Origin: Fidelibacterota bacterium | Lineage (GTDB): Bacteria > Fidelibacterota > Marinisomatia > Marinisomatales > UBA1611 | Direction of reading: 5' to 3' | Assembly: GCA_015658495.1 (NCBI GenBank) | Contig: DQOT01000206.1 | Location: 1 to 19,792 of the forward strand | DNA length: 19,792 nucleotides | In this document: piece by piece, positions 9,182-16,974 of the stretch | How positions within the stretch are numbered: position 1 is the stretch's first letter | How the letters are laid out: every line of letters begins with the position of its first letter | Position numbers and translations under genes: made by a program | The notes under the pieces: generated by a model | Database searches by the model: none | Told to the model about the DNA's origin: nothing | The model's input: the letters and a program-made list of their open reading frames with translations, nothing else

Positions 9182-10301
9182 TTATTCCTTTACGGCTTCT
9201 TTTTTAGTGCCAATTGCGCTTAATAAATATGCTTTAATAAATGGATTCAACTCACCATCCATTACGGCTTGGGTGTTTCCATTTTCTTCTTTGGTACGAT
9301 GATCTTTCACCATTTGATAAGGATGGAATACATAGGACCGAATTTGACTCCCAAAACCAATATCCATTTTCTGGTCTTCCAGTTCCTTATTCTTTTCTTT
9401 CTCTTTTTCTAATTCAATTTTATAGAGCCGGGCTTTCAAAATTTTCATGGCTTGGCTTTTATTTTTATGCTGGGATCGTTCATTTTGGCATTGGGCCACA
9501 ACCCCAGTGGGAATATGGGTAATTCGAACGGCGGAATCTGTTTTATTCACATGCTGTCCGCCGGCACCACTAGCCCGATAGGTATCAATACGTAAATCCG
9601 TTGGATTGATGTCAATTTCAATATCTTCTTCCACGGCGGGATACACAAAAACAGATGCGAATGAAGTATGGCGCCGGCTGGCGGAATCAAAGGGAGAAAT
9701 GCGCACCATGCGATGAACACCTGCCTCGGCTTTTGCCATCCCGAAAGCATATTCGCCCTTGATTTCAAACGTTACGTCCTTGATACCCGCTTCATCGCCG
9801 GGCTGAACATCTATCACTTCAATCTTATAATCTTCCTTCTCAGCCCAACGCGTGTACATGCGATACAGCATTTGCGCCCAGTCTTGGCTCTCGGTTCCGC
9901 CGGCGCCGGGATGAATCGAAATAATTGCATTTTGAATATCTTCCGGCTTTCCAAGGATGAGTTTCATTTCCACATCATCAATGATCTTCTGGTATTGTCT
10001 GAGTTCTTTTTCAACTTCATCCAACCCCGTTTCGCCTTCTTCCACAAATTCGAATAAAACCTCCATATCATCATGGCGCCTTGTCAAGTCGGTCCATAAT
10101 TCAATTTCTTTTTCGATTCGGGAGATTCTTTTCAGGATCGCTGTTGCGCCCTGGCTGTCGTTCCAGAAATCCGGATCAACAGATTGCACTCGGAGAGATT
10201 CTAAGGTTTTTGACCTGGATTCAAGGTCAAAGGTACCTCCGTATTTCGGTATCCTTGGTTTCTGCGGCGACGAATTGCTCTTTTAGATCGCTCAATTCCA
10301 T
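9182..10301 (-). CDS. prfB: Peptide chain release factor 2 (programmed +1 frameshift)
   Basis: RF2 recognises UGA and UAA stop codons and triggers peptide release. The gene has two frames. A 24-codon first frame begins at the ATG at 10301 (MELSDLKEQF) and stops at TGA 10229-10227. The main frame continues after a +1 shift at CTT-TGA-C, starting with Asp (DLESRSKTLE). The joined protein is 372 residues (24 + 348), close to the E. coli length of 365. In the joined product the SPF codon-recognition tripeptide falls at about 202-204 and the GGQ catalytic motif (SGAGGQHVNK) at about 247-249, nearly the E. coli positions. Calling only the second frame from the GTG at 10189 would wrongly remove the N terminus. 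lysS follows after 2 bp. Confidence 0.96.
10226..10241 (-). promoter_or_regulatory. prfB autoregulatory +1 frameshift site
   Basis: The minus strand reads CGG AGG TAC CTT TGA C. It contains an internal Shine-Dalgarno-like GGAGG, a 3-nt spacer, the slippery CTT codon and the in-frame TGA followed by C. The geometry is that of the known RF2 frameshift signal (AGG GGG TAT CTT TGA C in E. coli). Low RF2 lets the ribosome pause at UGA and slip +1, so RF2 controls its own synthesis. Confidence 0.95.
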
Positions 10302-10470
10302 CAGAAAATTTACGGTGTAAATGTGTCCTATTTAAACGGGAAAAGATGGGAAATACATAAATCAACATACCATTTCCAAAATGCTGAATAAATTCATCAA
10401 ATTTCCCAAAACGAAGAATAAATCCTGCCCGGGTTCAATCCAAAACCAATATTGGCTATTTTATTCAATT
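10302..10470. other. Upstream region of prfB, no gene seen
   Basis: This is the prfB-proximal half of the 340-bp gene-free interval between cdaA and prfB. It is AT-rich and should hold the prfB promoter, but I see no convincing -35/-10 pair. A 10-bp perfect palindrome, CCAATATTGG, lies at 10446-10455. The prfB start has no strong Shine-Dalgarno sequence. A plus-strand frame of about 63 codons crosses this region but has no family resemblance and runs through the repeats. Confidence 0.5.
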
Positions 10471-10565
10471 ATAATGTGTCACGAGCATCTTACCAGTGCA
10501 CTATCCATGCCCTACCTGCTCGGGCACAACCCACGACCAAGGGTGGTCATGGCACATTATATTAA
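10471..10565. repeat. Palindromic repeat unit 1
   Basis: The outer ends are inverted (ATAATGTGTC at 10471, GGCACATTAT ending at 10560; 9 of 10 positions pair). Inside are two nested palindromes. One is CACGAGCA (10480-10487) with TGCTCGGG (10517-10524), 7 of 8 pairing, loop 29 nt. The other is a 9-bp stem 10531-10539 with 10544-10552 (CCACGACCA with TGGTCATGG, one mismatch or G-U wobble), loop AGGG. The right arm, 10530-10565, is nearly repeated in unit 2. It resembles a REP/BIME or MITE-type element; no transposase is nearby. Confidence 0.7.
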
Positions 10566-10576
10566 ATATTGAAGTT

Positions 10577-10645
10577 GAAGTGGCACGAGAATTCTTCTCG
10601 TGTAGGTAATTCCCACGACCAGGATGGTCGTAACACTTATATTAA
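10577..10645. repeat. Palindromic repeat unit 2, reaching the cdaA stop codon
   Basis: The ends are inverted (AAGTGGCACGA at 10577 and TCGTAACACTT ending at 10637; 9 of 11 pair). It holds a perfect hairpin CACGAGAA-TTC-TTCTCGTG (10584-10602) and a second hairpin ACGACCA-GGA-TGGTCGT (10615-10631). The right arm, CCCACGACCA to TATATTAA (10612-10645), aligns to unit 1 positions 10530-10565 with two single-base gaps and a few substitutions. The terminal TATTAA contains the cdaA stop codon (10642-10644 on the minus strand), so the gene ends inside the repeat. Confidence 0.7.
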
Positions 10646-11418
10646 TCGCCAGAGGAAATAAAGAGACGTTCGTTCAAATAACGGCGCAATTTCATTTCAT
10701 CTATTTCGAGATGAGTGAACCGACCGTTTTCAGCTGTAGAAATGGTTCCTCGTTCTTCCGATACCACCACAACGATCGCATCAGATTCTTCTGTGATTCC
10801 CAATGCAGCGCGATGTCGCGTTCCCATCTCCGGTAATATCATCTGGCTTTCTGTCAGGGGTAAAATACAGCCCGCTGCTTCCAATAATGTATTTTGCAAT
10901 ATGACGGCCCCGTCATGCATGGGTGAACCGGGATTAAAAATGGACATAAGTAAGGGTGTTGAAACTTCCGCTTTTAAAGGTGTTCCTGCTTCCTTGTAGG
11001 ACCGTAATCCTGTTTCACGCTGAATCACAATGAGTGCACCCCACTTTTTTTCTGCCAAGATTAAAGATGCCTCAACCACCGCTTCCAATGATCGGGAGGT
11101 CCCCATCATGAAAATGCGTTGGAAAAATCGAGTTTGTCCCACATAAATGAGCAATCGCCGGATTTCCGGTTGGAATAAGATCACAAATGCCACAACCCAA
11201 ACTGTCTGGAATTGGTTCACCAACCAGGACATGGCGCTCAATCCTAACGAATTGAATAAAAAGGATGAGATCAATAGAATGACCAATCCAATGAGCATTT
11301 GCCCGGCGCGAGTCTCACGGAAATACTGGTAAACTTTTACAAATATCCACGTGACCAGAATAATATCGATCAAATCGATCAGGGTCAATGTCAGGAATCC
11401 AAATTTGAAAAGTGTCAT
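10642..11418 (-). CDS. cdaA: Diadenylate cyclase CdaA
   Basis: CdaA makes the second messenger c-di-AMP from two ATP at the cytoplasmic face of the membrane. The 258-residue protein has three N-terminal membrane helices (about 12-30, 39-57 and 63-83) and then a DisA_N cyclase domain. The two active-site motifs are intact: DGA (169-171, in PMHDGAVIL) and RHR (201-203, in GTRHRAALGITEESDA). The C-terminal extension is short. The ATG overlaps the folP stop codon (ATGA, 4 bp). The folP-cdaA pairing is common outside Firmicutes, where cdaA instead pairs with cdaR; no cdaR is present here. The final codon and stop lie at the edge of a palindromic repeat. Confidence 0.95.
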   Translation of the reverse strand: MTLFKFGFLTLTLIDLIDIILVTWIFVKVYQYFRETRAGQMLIGLVILLISSFLFNSLGLSAMSWLVNQFQTVWVVAFVILFQPEIRRLLIYVGQTRFFQRIFMMGTSRSLEAVVEASLILAEKKWGALIVIQRETGLRSYKEAGTPLKAEVSTPLLMSIFNPGSPMHDGAVILQNTLLEAAGCILPLTESQMILPEMGTRHRAALGITEESDAIVVVVSEERGTISTAENGRFTHLEIDEMKLRRYLNERLFISSGD

Positions 11419-12269
11419 GCGGCTGTCCTGATCTTTTCGGTGATGGTGACCACACGTTTCATTTCTTTCACATCATGAACACGAACAATTCTCGCGCCAT
11501 TCAAAATACATGCGGAGACTGCCGCGGCGGTTCCTTCAATGCGATCATTTGGGGGTAAATCTAATATTGTGCCTATAAATGCTTTCCGGCTGGGGCCTAT
11601 AAGTACTGGATAACCCAAATCACAAAATTCCTTCAATTTTTGAATGAGTACAAAATTATGGGCGATTGTTTTCCCAAACCCAATACCTGGATCCAAAATA
11701 ATCTTTTCACTGGAGACATCGGCAGATTTTGCCACATTGATCTGAGTTAAGAAAAATGAACTGATTTCACCTATAAGATCAGCGTAAGCCGGATCATTTT
11801 GCATATTCTTTGGTGTACCTTTCATATGCATCAATATTACCGGTACGTCCAATTCAGCTACAACTACGGGCATGCGTTCGTCCAAGGTGAATCCACTAAT
11901 ATCATTTACAATATCAGCGCCTGCTTCAACGGCTAGTTTTGCAACGACTGATTTTGTAGTATCAATCGAAATGAGGACAACCGAATCTTTTTCCCGGATC
12001 GATTTAATGACGGGAAGGATGCGGTTCACTTCATCATCAACATAAAGCGGTGCCGCACCGGGACGAGTGGATTCACCGCCAATATCCAGAATGTCAGCTC
12101 CATCATTGATTAGCGACATGGCGTGATTTACAGCGGAATCCGTTGAAAAATATTGTCCGCCATCGCTGAAAGAATCTGGCGTTACATTTACGATTCCCAT
12201 CACCAAAGTTTCCCGGTTCTGGTTTAGACACCAGTCCTGAAATGTGTGGCGTGTTATTTTCTGGCTCAA
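11415..12269 (-). CDS. folP: Dihydropteroate synthase
   Basis: FolP joins p-aminobenzoate to 6-hydroxymethyl-dihydropterin pyrophosphate in folate synthesis and is the target of sulfonamides. The 284-residue protein shows both family signatures, MGIVNVTPDSFSDGG (24-38) and DIGGESTRPGA (62-72), plus the later DPGIGFGKT and GPSRKAFIG segments of the TIM barrel. The predicted start is TTG at 12269, one base after the ftsH stop codon. The next in-frame ATG (residue 24) would cut into the first beta strand, so TTG is preferred. No other folate gene is adjacent. The stop overlaps cdaA by 4 bp. Confidence 0.95.
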   Translation of the reverse strand: MSQKITRHTFQDWCLNQNRETLVMGIVNVTPDSFSDGGQYFSTDSAVNHAMSLINDGADILDIGGESTRPGAAPLYVDDEVNRILPVIKSIREKDSVVLISIDTTKSVVAKLAVEAGADIVNDISGFTLDERMPVVVAELDVPVILMHMKGTPKNMQNDPAYADLIGEISSFFLTQINVAKSADVSSEKIILDPGIGFGKTIAHNFVLIQKLKEFCDLGYPVLIGPSRKAFIGTILDLPPNDRIEGTAAAVSACILNGARIVRVHDVKEMKRVVTITEKIRTAA

Positions 12270-12270
12270 A

Positions 12271-14373
12271 TCAGGATTTTACAGCAGTCAGTTTTTCTGT
12301 CTTTTGTCCCTGTTCCCCTGATTTCCGGGATTTAGGCTTCTGCTGTTGCTGTTTATTGGGTTGGCCAGATTTTATTGTGGATTGAGACTGTTTATTTTGG
12401 GATTTGGGACGGCGTTTCCGCTTTCTTTTGGGTTTTTCCTGACCATTTAAAGGCCTGGTAAGTTTTTCACCTTTTAGGATTTTTTCAAGGTCTTGCGAAT
12501 CGATTGTTTCGTATTTCAACAATTCTCGAGCCAAACAATGAAGGATTTCAAGATTCTTTTGCAATAACTCGTCTGCCATTCGTTGGGAATCCCGAACGAT
12601 TCGGGAAATTTCTTCATCGATCATCCGGGCTGTCCCTTCACTGTAATCCCGATGAGATTGGATTTCCCGTCCCAAAAAGATTTCTTCATTTTTCTTTCCG
12701 AAGGTCATGGGACCCAACAAATCACTCATGCCCCATTCCGTCACCATTTTCCGGGCAATCTCTGTTGCTTGTTCAAGATCGTTTCCTGCACCTGTTGTCA
12801 TTTGATTAAAGATCAACATTTCAGCGCTTCTTCCGCCCATGAGAATGGCCAGACGGCCTTCCACATAATTTCGGGTATAGCCGTGTTTTTCATCGATGGG
12901 GAGTTGCATAGTTACCCCCAGTGCACGACCTCGAGGGATGATGGTAATTTTATGAACAGGGTCAGCCCCTTTTGTTTTGATAGCCACCATCGCATGTCCC
13001 GCTTCGTGATAGGCAGTCACTTTTTTTTCTTCGTCAGTCAGGATCATACTCTTCCGCTGAACACCCATCATAACCTTATCTTTCGCTTCTTCGAAATCAT
13101 CCATATCGACAGACTTTTTTCGCTTTCGCGCTGCAAGCAATGCTGCCTCATTCACCATATTTGCAAGATCTGCACCCACCATTCCGGGCGTCCCTTTTGC
13201 AATAGATTTAAGATCAACTTTACTCTGATTCATGACCACTTTTTTGGTATGAACTTTCAGGATGCCCAACCGTCCCACGTAATCGGGCACATCCACCATG
13301 ATTTGGCGATCAAAACGACCCGGTCGAAGCAATGCCGGGTCCAATATATCCGGACGGTTTGTTGCAGAGATTACAATCACATTTTGGGAATTGTCGAATC
13401 CATCCATTTCAACGAGTAGCGCATTTAATGTTTGTTCACGCTCATCGTGTCCACCACCGATTCCAGCACCACGATGCCGGCCCACAGCATCCATTTCGTC
13501 TATAAAAATGATACAAGGTGAACTCTTTTTTGCCTGTTCAAAAAGATCACGGACACGGGAGGCACCCACCCCGACAAACATTTCAACAAAATCTGCCCCG
13601 CTCAAACTATAAAATGGGACAGCTGCTTCCCCTGCAACAGCACGGGCTAATAGGGTTTTACCGGTTCCGGGAGGGCCAACAAGCAAAGCACCCCTTGGTA
13701 CTTTAGCACCTAATTTCTGAAATCGTTTGGGGTTCTTTAAAAAATCAATAACTTCCTTGAGTTCTTCTTTCGCTTCTTCGCAGCCAGCCACATCCTTGAA
13801 TGTGACACGGGGCTGATCCGACGTCCACAGTGATGCACGGCTTTTCCCGAATTTGAAAATACCGCCCATACCGCCGGCACCACCTTGCATCCTGCGTATC
13901 ATAAAAAACCAGAATCCAATCAACAAAACCCAGGGGAGCATATTGAGTAAATAGCCCGTCCAATCAATCGTTTTTTCCTTAAAGGTGTATTCTATCCCGG
14001 CAGCATCCCATTCTTCGGTGTCTTCCCGTTCGATAAAAGGAAGTGTCAATTTAAAATGAGTGATCTCATTCAGTGGGCCAATCGGAGATTCAAGCGTTTG
14101 GGGTTCCTTGAATTCACCATGGAATACATCGTCCATGATAACGCCTTTATGGATCTCACCATTGGCGAGATATTCACGGTATTCCGTGTATTCAATTTCG
14201 ATCTCTTTTCTACCAGTTTCGGTTAATAATCCGAAAATGTAGATGGCTCCGAAAATAATCATGAGCCAGACGAGGCTGGTTTTACCTGCTCGCATCCAAT
14301 TAAACTGATCCGGTTGTTTTTTGGGATTCGGTTTTCTTGAATCTTGTTTTGGCTTGTTTTTTTTATTTTTCAT
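12271..14373 (-). CDS. ftsH: ATP-dependent zinc metalloprotease FtsH
   Basis: FtsH is a membrane-anchored AAA+ protease that degrades misfolded membrane proteins and regulatory proteins. Of its 700 residues, the first 30 are strongly basic. Two membrane helices (about 34-52 and 141-160) flank a periplasmic domain. The AAA domain has Walker A GPPGTGKT (233-240), Walker B IIFIDE (288-293) and the second region of homology [19 protein letters not shown] (338-356). The zinc site is HEAGH (456-460). The last 60 or so residues form an unusual Lys/Arg/Gln-rich tail ([11 protein letters not shown], then [10 protein letters not shown]). The gene lies between hpt and folP, as in many bacteria; the start follows AAGGG about 9 nt upstream. 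Confidence 0.97.
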   Translation of the reverse strand: MKNKKNKPKQDSRKPNPKKQPDQFNWMRAGKTSLVWLMIIFGAIYIFGLLTETGRKEIEIEYTEYREYLANGEIHKGVIMDDVFHGEFKEPQTLESPIGPLNEITHFKLTLPFIEREDTEEWDAAGIEYTFKEKTIDWTGYLLNMLPWVLLIGFWFFMIRRMQGGAGGMGGIFKFGKSRASLWTSDQPRVTFKDVAGCEEAKEELKEVIDFLKNPKRFQKLGAKVPRGALLVGPPGTGKTLLARAVAGEAAVPFYSLSGADFVEMFVGVGASRVRDLFEQAKKSSPCIIFIDEMDAVGRHRGAGIGGGHDEREQTLNALLVEMDGFDNSQNVIVISATNRPDILDPALLRPGRFDRQIMVDVPDYVGRLGILKVHTKKVVMNQSKVDLKSIAKGTPGMVGADLANMVNEAALLAARKRKKSVDMDDFEEAKDKVMMGVQRKSMILTDEEKKVTAYHEAGHAMVAIKTKGADPVHKITIIPRGRALGVTMQLPIDEKHGYTRNYVEGRLAILMGGRSAEMLIFNQMTTGAGNDLEQATEIARKMVTEWGMSDLLGPMTFGKKNEEIFLGREIQSHRDYSEGTARMIDEEISRIVRDSQRMADELLQKNLEILHCLARELLKYETIDSQDLEKILKGEKLTRPLNGQEKPKRKRKRRPKSQNKQSQSTIKSGQPNKQQQQKPKSRKSGEQGQKTEKLTAVKS

Positions 14374-14393
14374 TTAAGTTTTCCCTTAGCGAA

Positions 14394-14933
14394 TTATTTG
14401 ACGAGGTCACCCTCCAATCGATAAACGCCGTTTAAATGTCTTAATTTTTGATTAAAATCCAACCCGTATCCTACGACAAATTCCGGTGGAATTTCAAATC
14501 CTATGAAATCAATCGTGAAATCAATTTTTGCCACTTCGTGTTTTATCAGAAACGTTGCTATGGATATGGATTTGGGTGCTGCGCTACCGATTCTTTCCAT
14601 TAAAAATCGGATCGTATGCCCGGAATCAATAATGTCTTCAACCAGGACCACATGGCGATCCGTCACTTCGGCTGAAATATCCTTAATGAGCCGGATGGTA
14701 CCGGATGATTTTTTTCCCACATAACTCCGTACCTTGATAAAATCCATTTCGCAATCAATGGAAATGGCCCGAAGCAGATCTGCCATGAACATAAAGCTGC
14801 CATTTAAAACTCCAATAAAAATTGGATCCTTCCCGGCAAATTTCCCGGAGATCTCCTGCCCCATTTCTGAGACTCGTTTTTGGATCTCTTCCGGAGATAT
14901 CATAAGTGCCATCTTTGACTCTGATGCATTCAT
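14394..14933 (-). CDS. hpt: Hypoxanthine phosphoribosyltransferase
   Basis: This enzyme salvages hypoxanthine (and usually guanine) to IMP/GMP using PRPP. The 179-residue length matches the bacterial Hpt family. The PRPP-binding motif VVLVEDIIDSGHT is at 95-107, and the flexible-loop segment KVRSYVGKKSSGTI (67-80) and the C-terminal VVGYGLDFNQKLRHL are also typical. The ATG overlaps the tilS stop codon by 4 bp (ATGA), so the two are translationally coupled. ftsH follows after 20 bp, giving the widespread tilS-hpt-ftsH order. Confidence 0.95.
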   Translation of the reverse strand: MNASESKMALMISPEEIQKRVSEMGQEISGKFAGKDPIFIGVLNGSFMFMADLLRAISIDCEMDFIKVRSYVGKKSSGTIRLIKDISAEVTDRHVVLVEDIIDSGHTIRFLMERIGSAAPKSISIATFLIKHEVAKIDFTIDFIGFEIPPEFVVGYGLDFNQKLRHLNGVYRLEGDLVK

Positions 14934-16324
14934 GATGGTATATGGTTGCGTTTAAGGATGGCTGTTTCTTTTGTTTTTTCGGTGAGTTTGACCCAGTCAG
15001 CAATGCGTCGTCCGCACACCCAGATAATTTCACCATTGGCTGTAATCACAGCTTGAGATTTCTTGGCAAATCGATCGACTTTTTCATTGATCAGGAAATC
15101 ACTGATCTTTTGGTGTCCTTCCATTCCCAACGGTTGAAAGGAATCGCCATTTGTCCAGGATCGGATCTCCAATTTCTGATCTTTCAAAAGAGACCAATCT
15201 ACTTGTTCACGGTTTTGAGTTGAATCAAGATTGGATTGTCCTTCCAAAAACAATTCATACCGATACTGATTAAAATCAACGGGATGATCCGGCAGGAGTT
15301 CCACGGGATTTATTTTAGTTTGAGTTGTCATTTCTTTTCCCAGGATAGATTTTCGATCCCGTAGCAATCTCCACCCGTTTGGTAAAATATGCTTATTTCC
15401 AATTTCATCTTTTTGAAAAAAAGATTTCAACTGCTCAATTTGATGTTTGGACCAAAGTTCATGATAAGAGGCATCCAACAAAAGTTGCACCAATCTCACT
15501 TTCGTCATATTTGGCATGTTTTCAATTCCATTTAGTGGAATCTCAAACTGATTGACAGATCGATTGACTTTGGGGATGATCAATTCGAAAATGAAATGAT
15601 CCAATGCTTCCATCCATTCGGAGAAATGTTCAACAGAACCCTGAATTCCAGAGATGAGCGATTGGACTTCATTTTCCCACGGTTTTACAACCGTATGTCG
15701 AATAAAATTCCGTGGAATGGATAGATCTGAATTGGTAGCATCTTCATGAAAAGGAATTTCATTTCTTTTCACAAAATCGATTAATTCCTTTTTGGTGAAT
15801 CCCAGCAACGGGCGCAACACCTTTCCATTCTGTTTCCCGATGCCGCAAAGGCCGGAAATACCAGACTGACGGGACAGATTCATCAAAACAGTTTCTACCT
15901 GGTCATTCCCATGGTGTGCTGTCATGATCCACTTTGAATTTGTATGTTCCACAATTTGATTCAGAAAATCATATCGTTTTGTCCGTGCCCATTTTTCCAC
16001 ACTTTCACCTTTTTCTATAGTCATTGGATCAAGAGAGTGTGAATAACATGAAATGCCAAAATGATCACTCAAATTACGAACTAATATTTCGTCTTTATCA
16101 GAATCCGGGCGGAGGTTGTGATTTACATGGGCAACGAATAATTCAAATTCATCAATGGTATCCAATGATAAAAGAAGTGCCATGGAATCCATTCCGCCAG
16201 AAACGGCAACAACGATCCCGTCCCTTTTCTTTAAATCAGAAAAGGTTGCCAATTCGTTTTTGAATTTTTCTAAGAACGGATCGGATTGAATCAATTTTTT
16301 ATCGAATGTTCGTAATGCACTCAT
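14930..16324 (-). CDS. tilS: tRNA(Ile)-lysidine synthetase TilS
   Basis: TilS modifies cytidine 34 of the CAU-anticodon tRNA(Ile) to lysidine, switching both decoding and charging to isoleucine. The N-terminal PP-loop ATPase motif is SGGMDS (about residues 42-47 from the chosen start). A typical N-type ATPase domain follows, with MTAHHGNDQVETVLMNL and a C-terminal substrate-binding region (RSWTNGDSFQPLGMEGHQKISDFL). The ATG at 16324 is preferred. An alternative TTG at 16330, two codons earlier, would overlap the upstream stop codon (TTGA), a pattern used elsewhere in this operon. From the ATG the protein is 464 residues, within the usual range. Confidence 0.94.
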   Translation of the reverse strand: MSALRTFDKKLIQSDPFLEKFKNELATFSDLKKRDGIVVAVSGGMDSMALLLSLDTIDEFELFVAHVNHNLRPDSDKDEILVRNLSDHFGISCYSHSLDPMTIEKGESVEKWARTKRYDFLNQIVEHTNSKWIMTAHHGNDQVETVLMNLSRQSGISGLCGIGKQNGKVLRPLLGFTKKELIDFVKRNEIPFHEDATNSDLSIPRNFIRHTVVKPWENEVQSLISGIQGSVEHFSEWMEALDHFIFELIIPKVNRSVNQFEIPLNGIENMPNMTKVRLVQLLLDASYHELWSKHQIEQLKSFFQKDEIGNKHILPNGWRLLRDRKSILGKEMTTQTKINPVELLPDHPVDFNQYRYELFLEGQSNLDSTQNREQVDWSLLKDQKLEIRSWTNGDSFQPLGMEGHQKISDFLINEKVDRFAKKSQAVITANGEIIWVCGRRIADWVKLTEKTKETAILKRNHIPS

Positions 16325-16326
16325 TA

Positions 16327-16974
16327 TCAAGAATTTACCCGCTTTAATAATGGAATCAAAAATGGGTTTTTCAACATTTCATTTTTAAGTGTCGTGTGCA
16401 GTCCGTGTCCGGGATGAAGAATATAATCACCGGGAATTTCTTTCATAGCTTTCACCAAACTCTCACATAAGGTGTTCCAATCCCCGCCCGGTAAGTCCGT
16501 TCGTCCAACGGAGCCGGCAAATATCGTATCACCGGTGAACACATGATCATTGATTACCAAACAGGTCCCGCCCGGTGTGTGTCCCGGTGTTTCAACACAT
16601 TGGATCAAAAAGTCACCCACTTTCAATTCACCCGTGTTTAACCAATGATCAACCGTTGGAGTTACCTTCGGTGTCATACCAAAAAAAGCACAATCTCTTT
16701 CGTAGCCATCCAAGACCGATTTTTCATTTGGGTGCAAATAAAATGGGATTCCGTACTTTTCTTTTAAATCAGAAACACCACCGATATGATCTAAATGTGC
16801 ATGGGTATTTACCACAGCAATTGGATGGAGGCCCTTTCCTAATATCGTTTCAATAATCAATTCTGGGTCATCACCGGGATCGATCACAAGGCAAGATGGC
16901 GAACCATCCTGCCAGATGACATAACTGTTTTCCTGGAACGGGCCGGTAACGATCCGCTCAACGTTTAGGCTCAA
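16327..16974 (-). CDS. Metallo-beta-lactamase-fold hydrolase (YcbL/glyoxalase II-like)
   Basis: This 215-residue zinc hydrolase has the full MBL metal site: THAHLDH (57-63), His132 in TPGHTPGG, Asp149 in FTGDTIF and His190 in HPGHG. The length and the segment GSVGRTDLPGGD resemble YcbL-type hydrolases related to hydroxyacylglutathione hydrolase. A thioester hydrolase role is likely, but the substrate is unknown. The start must be TTG at 16974: an in-frame TAA lies two codons upstream and no ATG follows nearby. This TTG overlaps the GAPDH-like gene's stop codon (TTGA). The gene lies between gapdh-like and tilS in a tightly packed operon. Confidence 0.88.
   Translation of the reverse strand: MSLNVERIVTGPFQENSYVIWQDGSPSCLVIDPGDDPELIIETILGKGLHPIAVVNTHAHLDHIGGVSDLKEKYGIPFYLHPNEKSVLDGYERDCAFFGMTPKVTPTVDHWLNTGELKVGDFLIQCVETPGHTPGGTCLVINDHVFTGDTIFAGSVGRTDLPGGDWNTLCESLVKAMKEIPGDYILHPGHGLHTTLKNEMLKNPFLIPLLKRVNS

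Noticed and set aside
9182..10189. prfB as a truncated or frameshifted pseudogene
   Set aside because: The upstream frame ends exactly at the conserved CTT-TGA-C recoding site with a Shine-Dalgarno-like stimulator, so this is normal programmed frameshifting.
10381..10572. Plus-strand frame of 63 codons in the cdaA-prfB spacer
   Set aside because: It runs through the palindromic repeat, shows no ribosome binding site or recognisable motif, and would be opposite to every other gene.
10471..10645. Possible CRISPR array
   Set aside because: There are only two imperfect copies, unequal in length, built of hairpins with no regular spacers and no cas genes nearby.
12583..13419. Long plus-strand open frame of 278 codons opposite ftsH
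   Set aside because: It is antisense to the highly conserved FtsH AAA/protease region, is rich in His/Cys/Phe with no family resemblance, and is explained by codon bias of the real gene.
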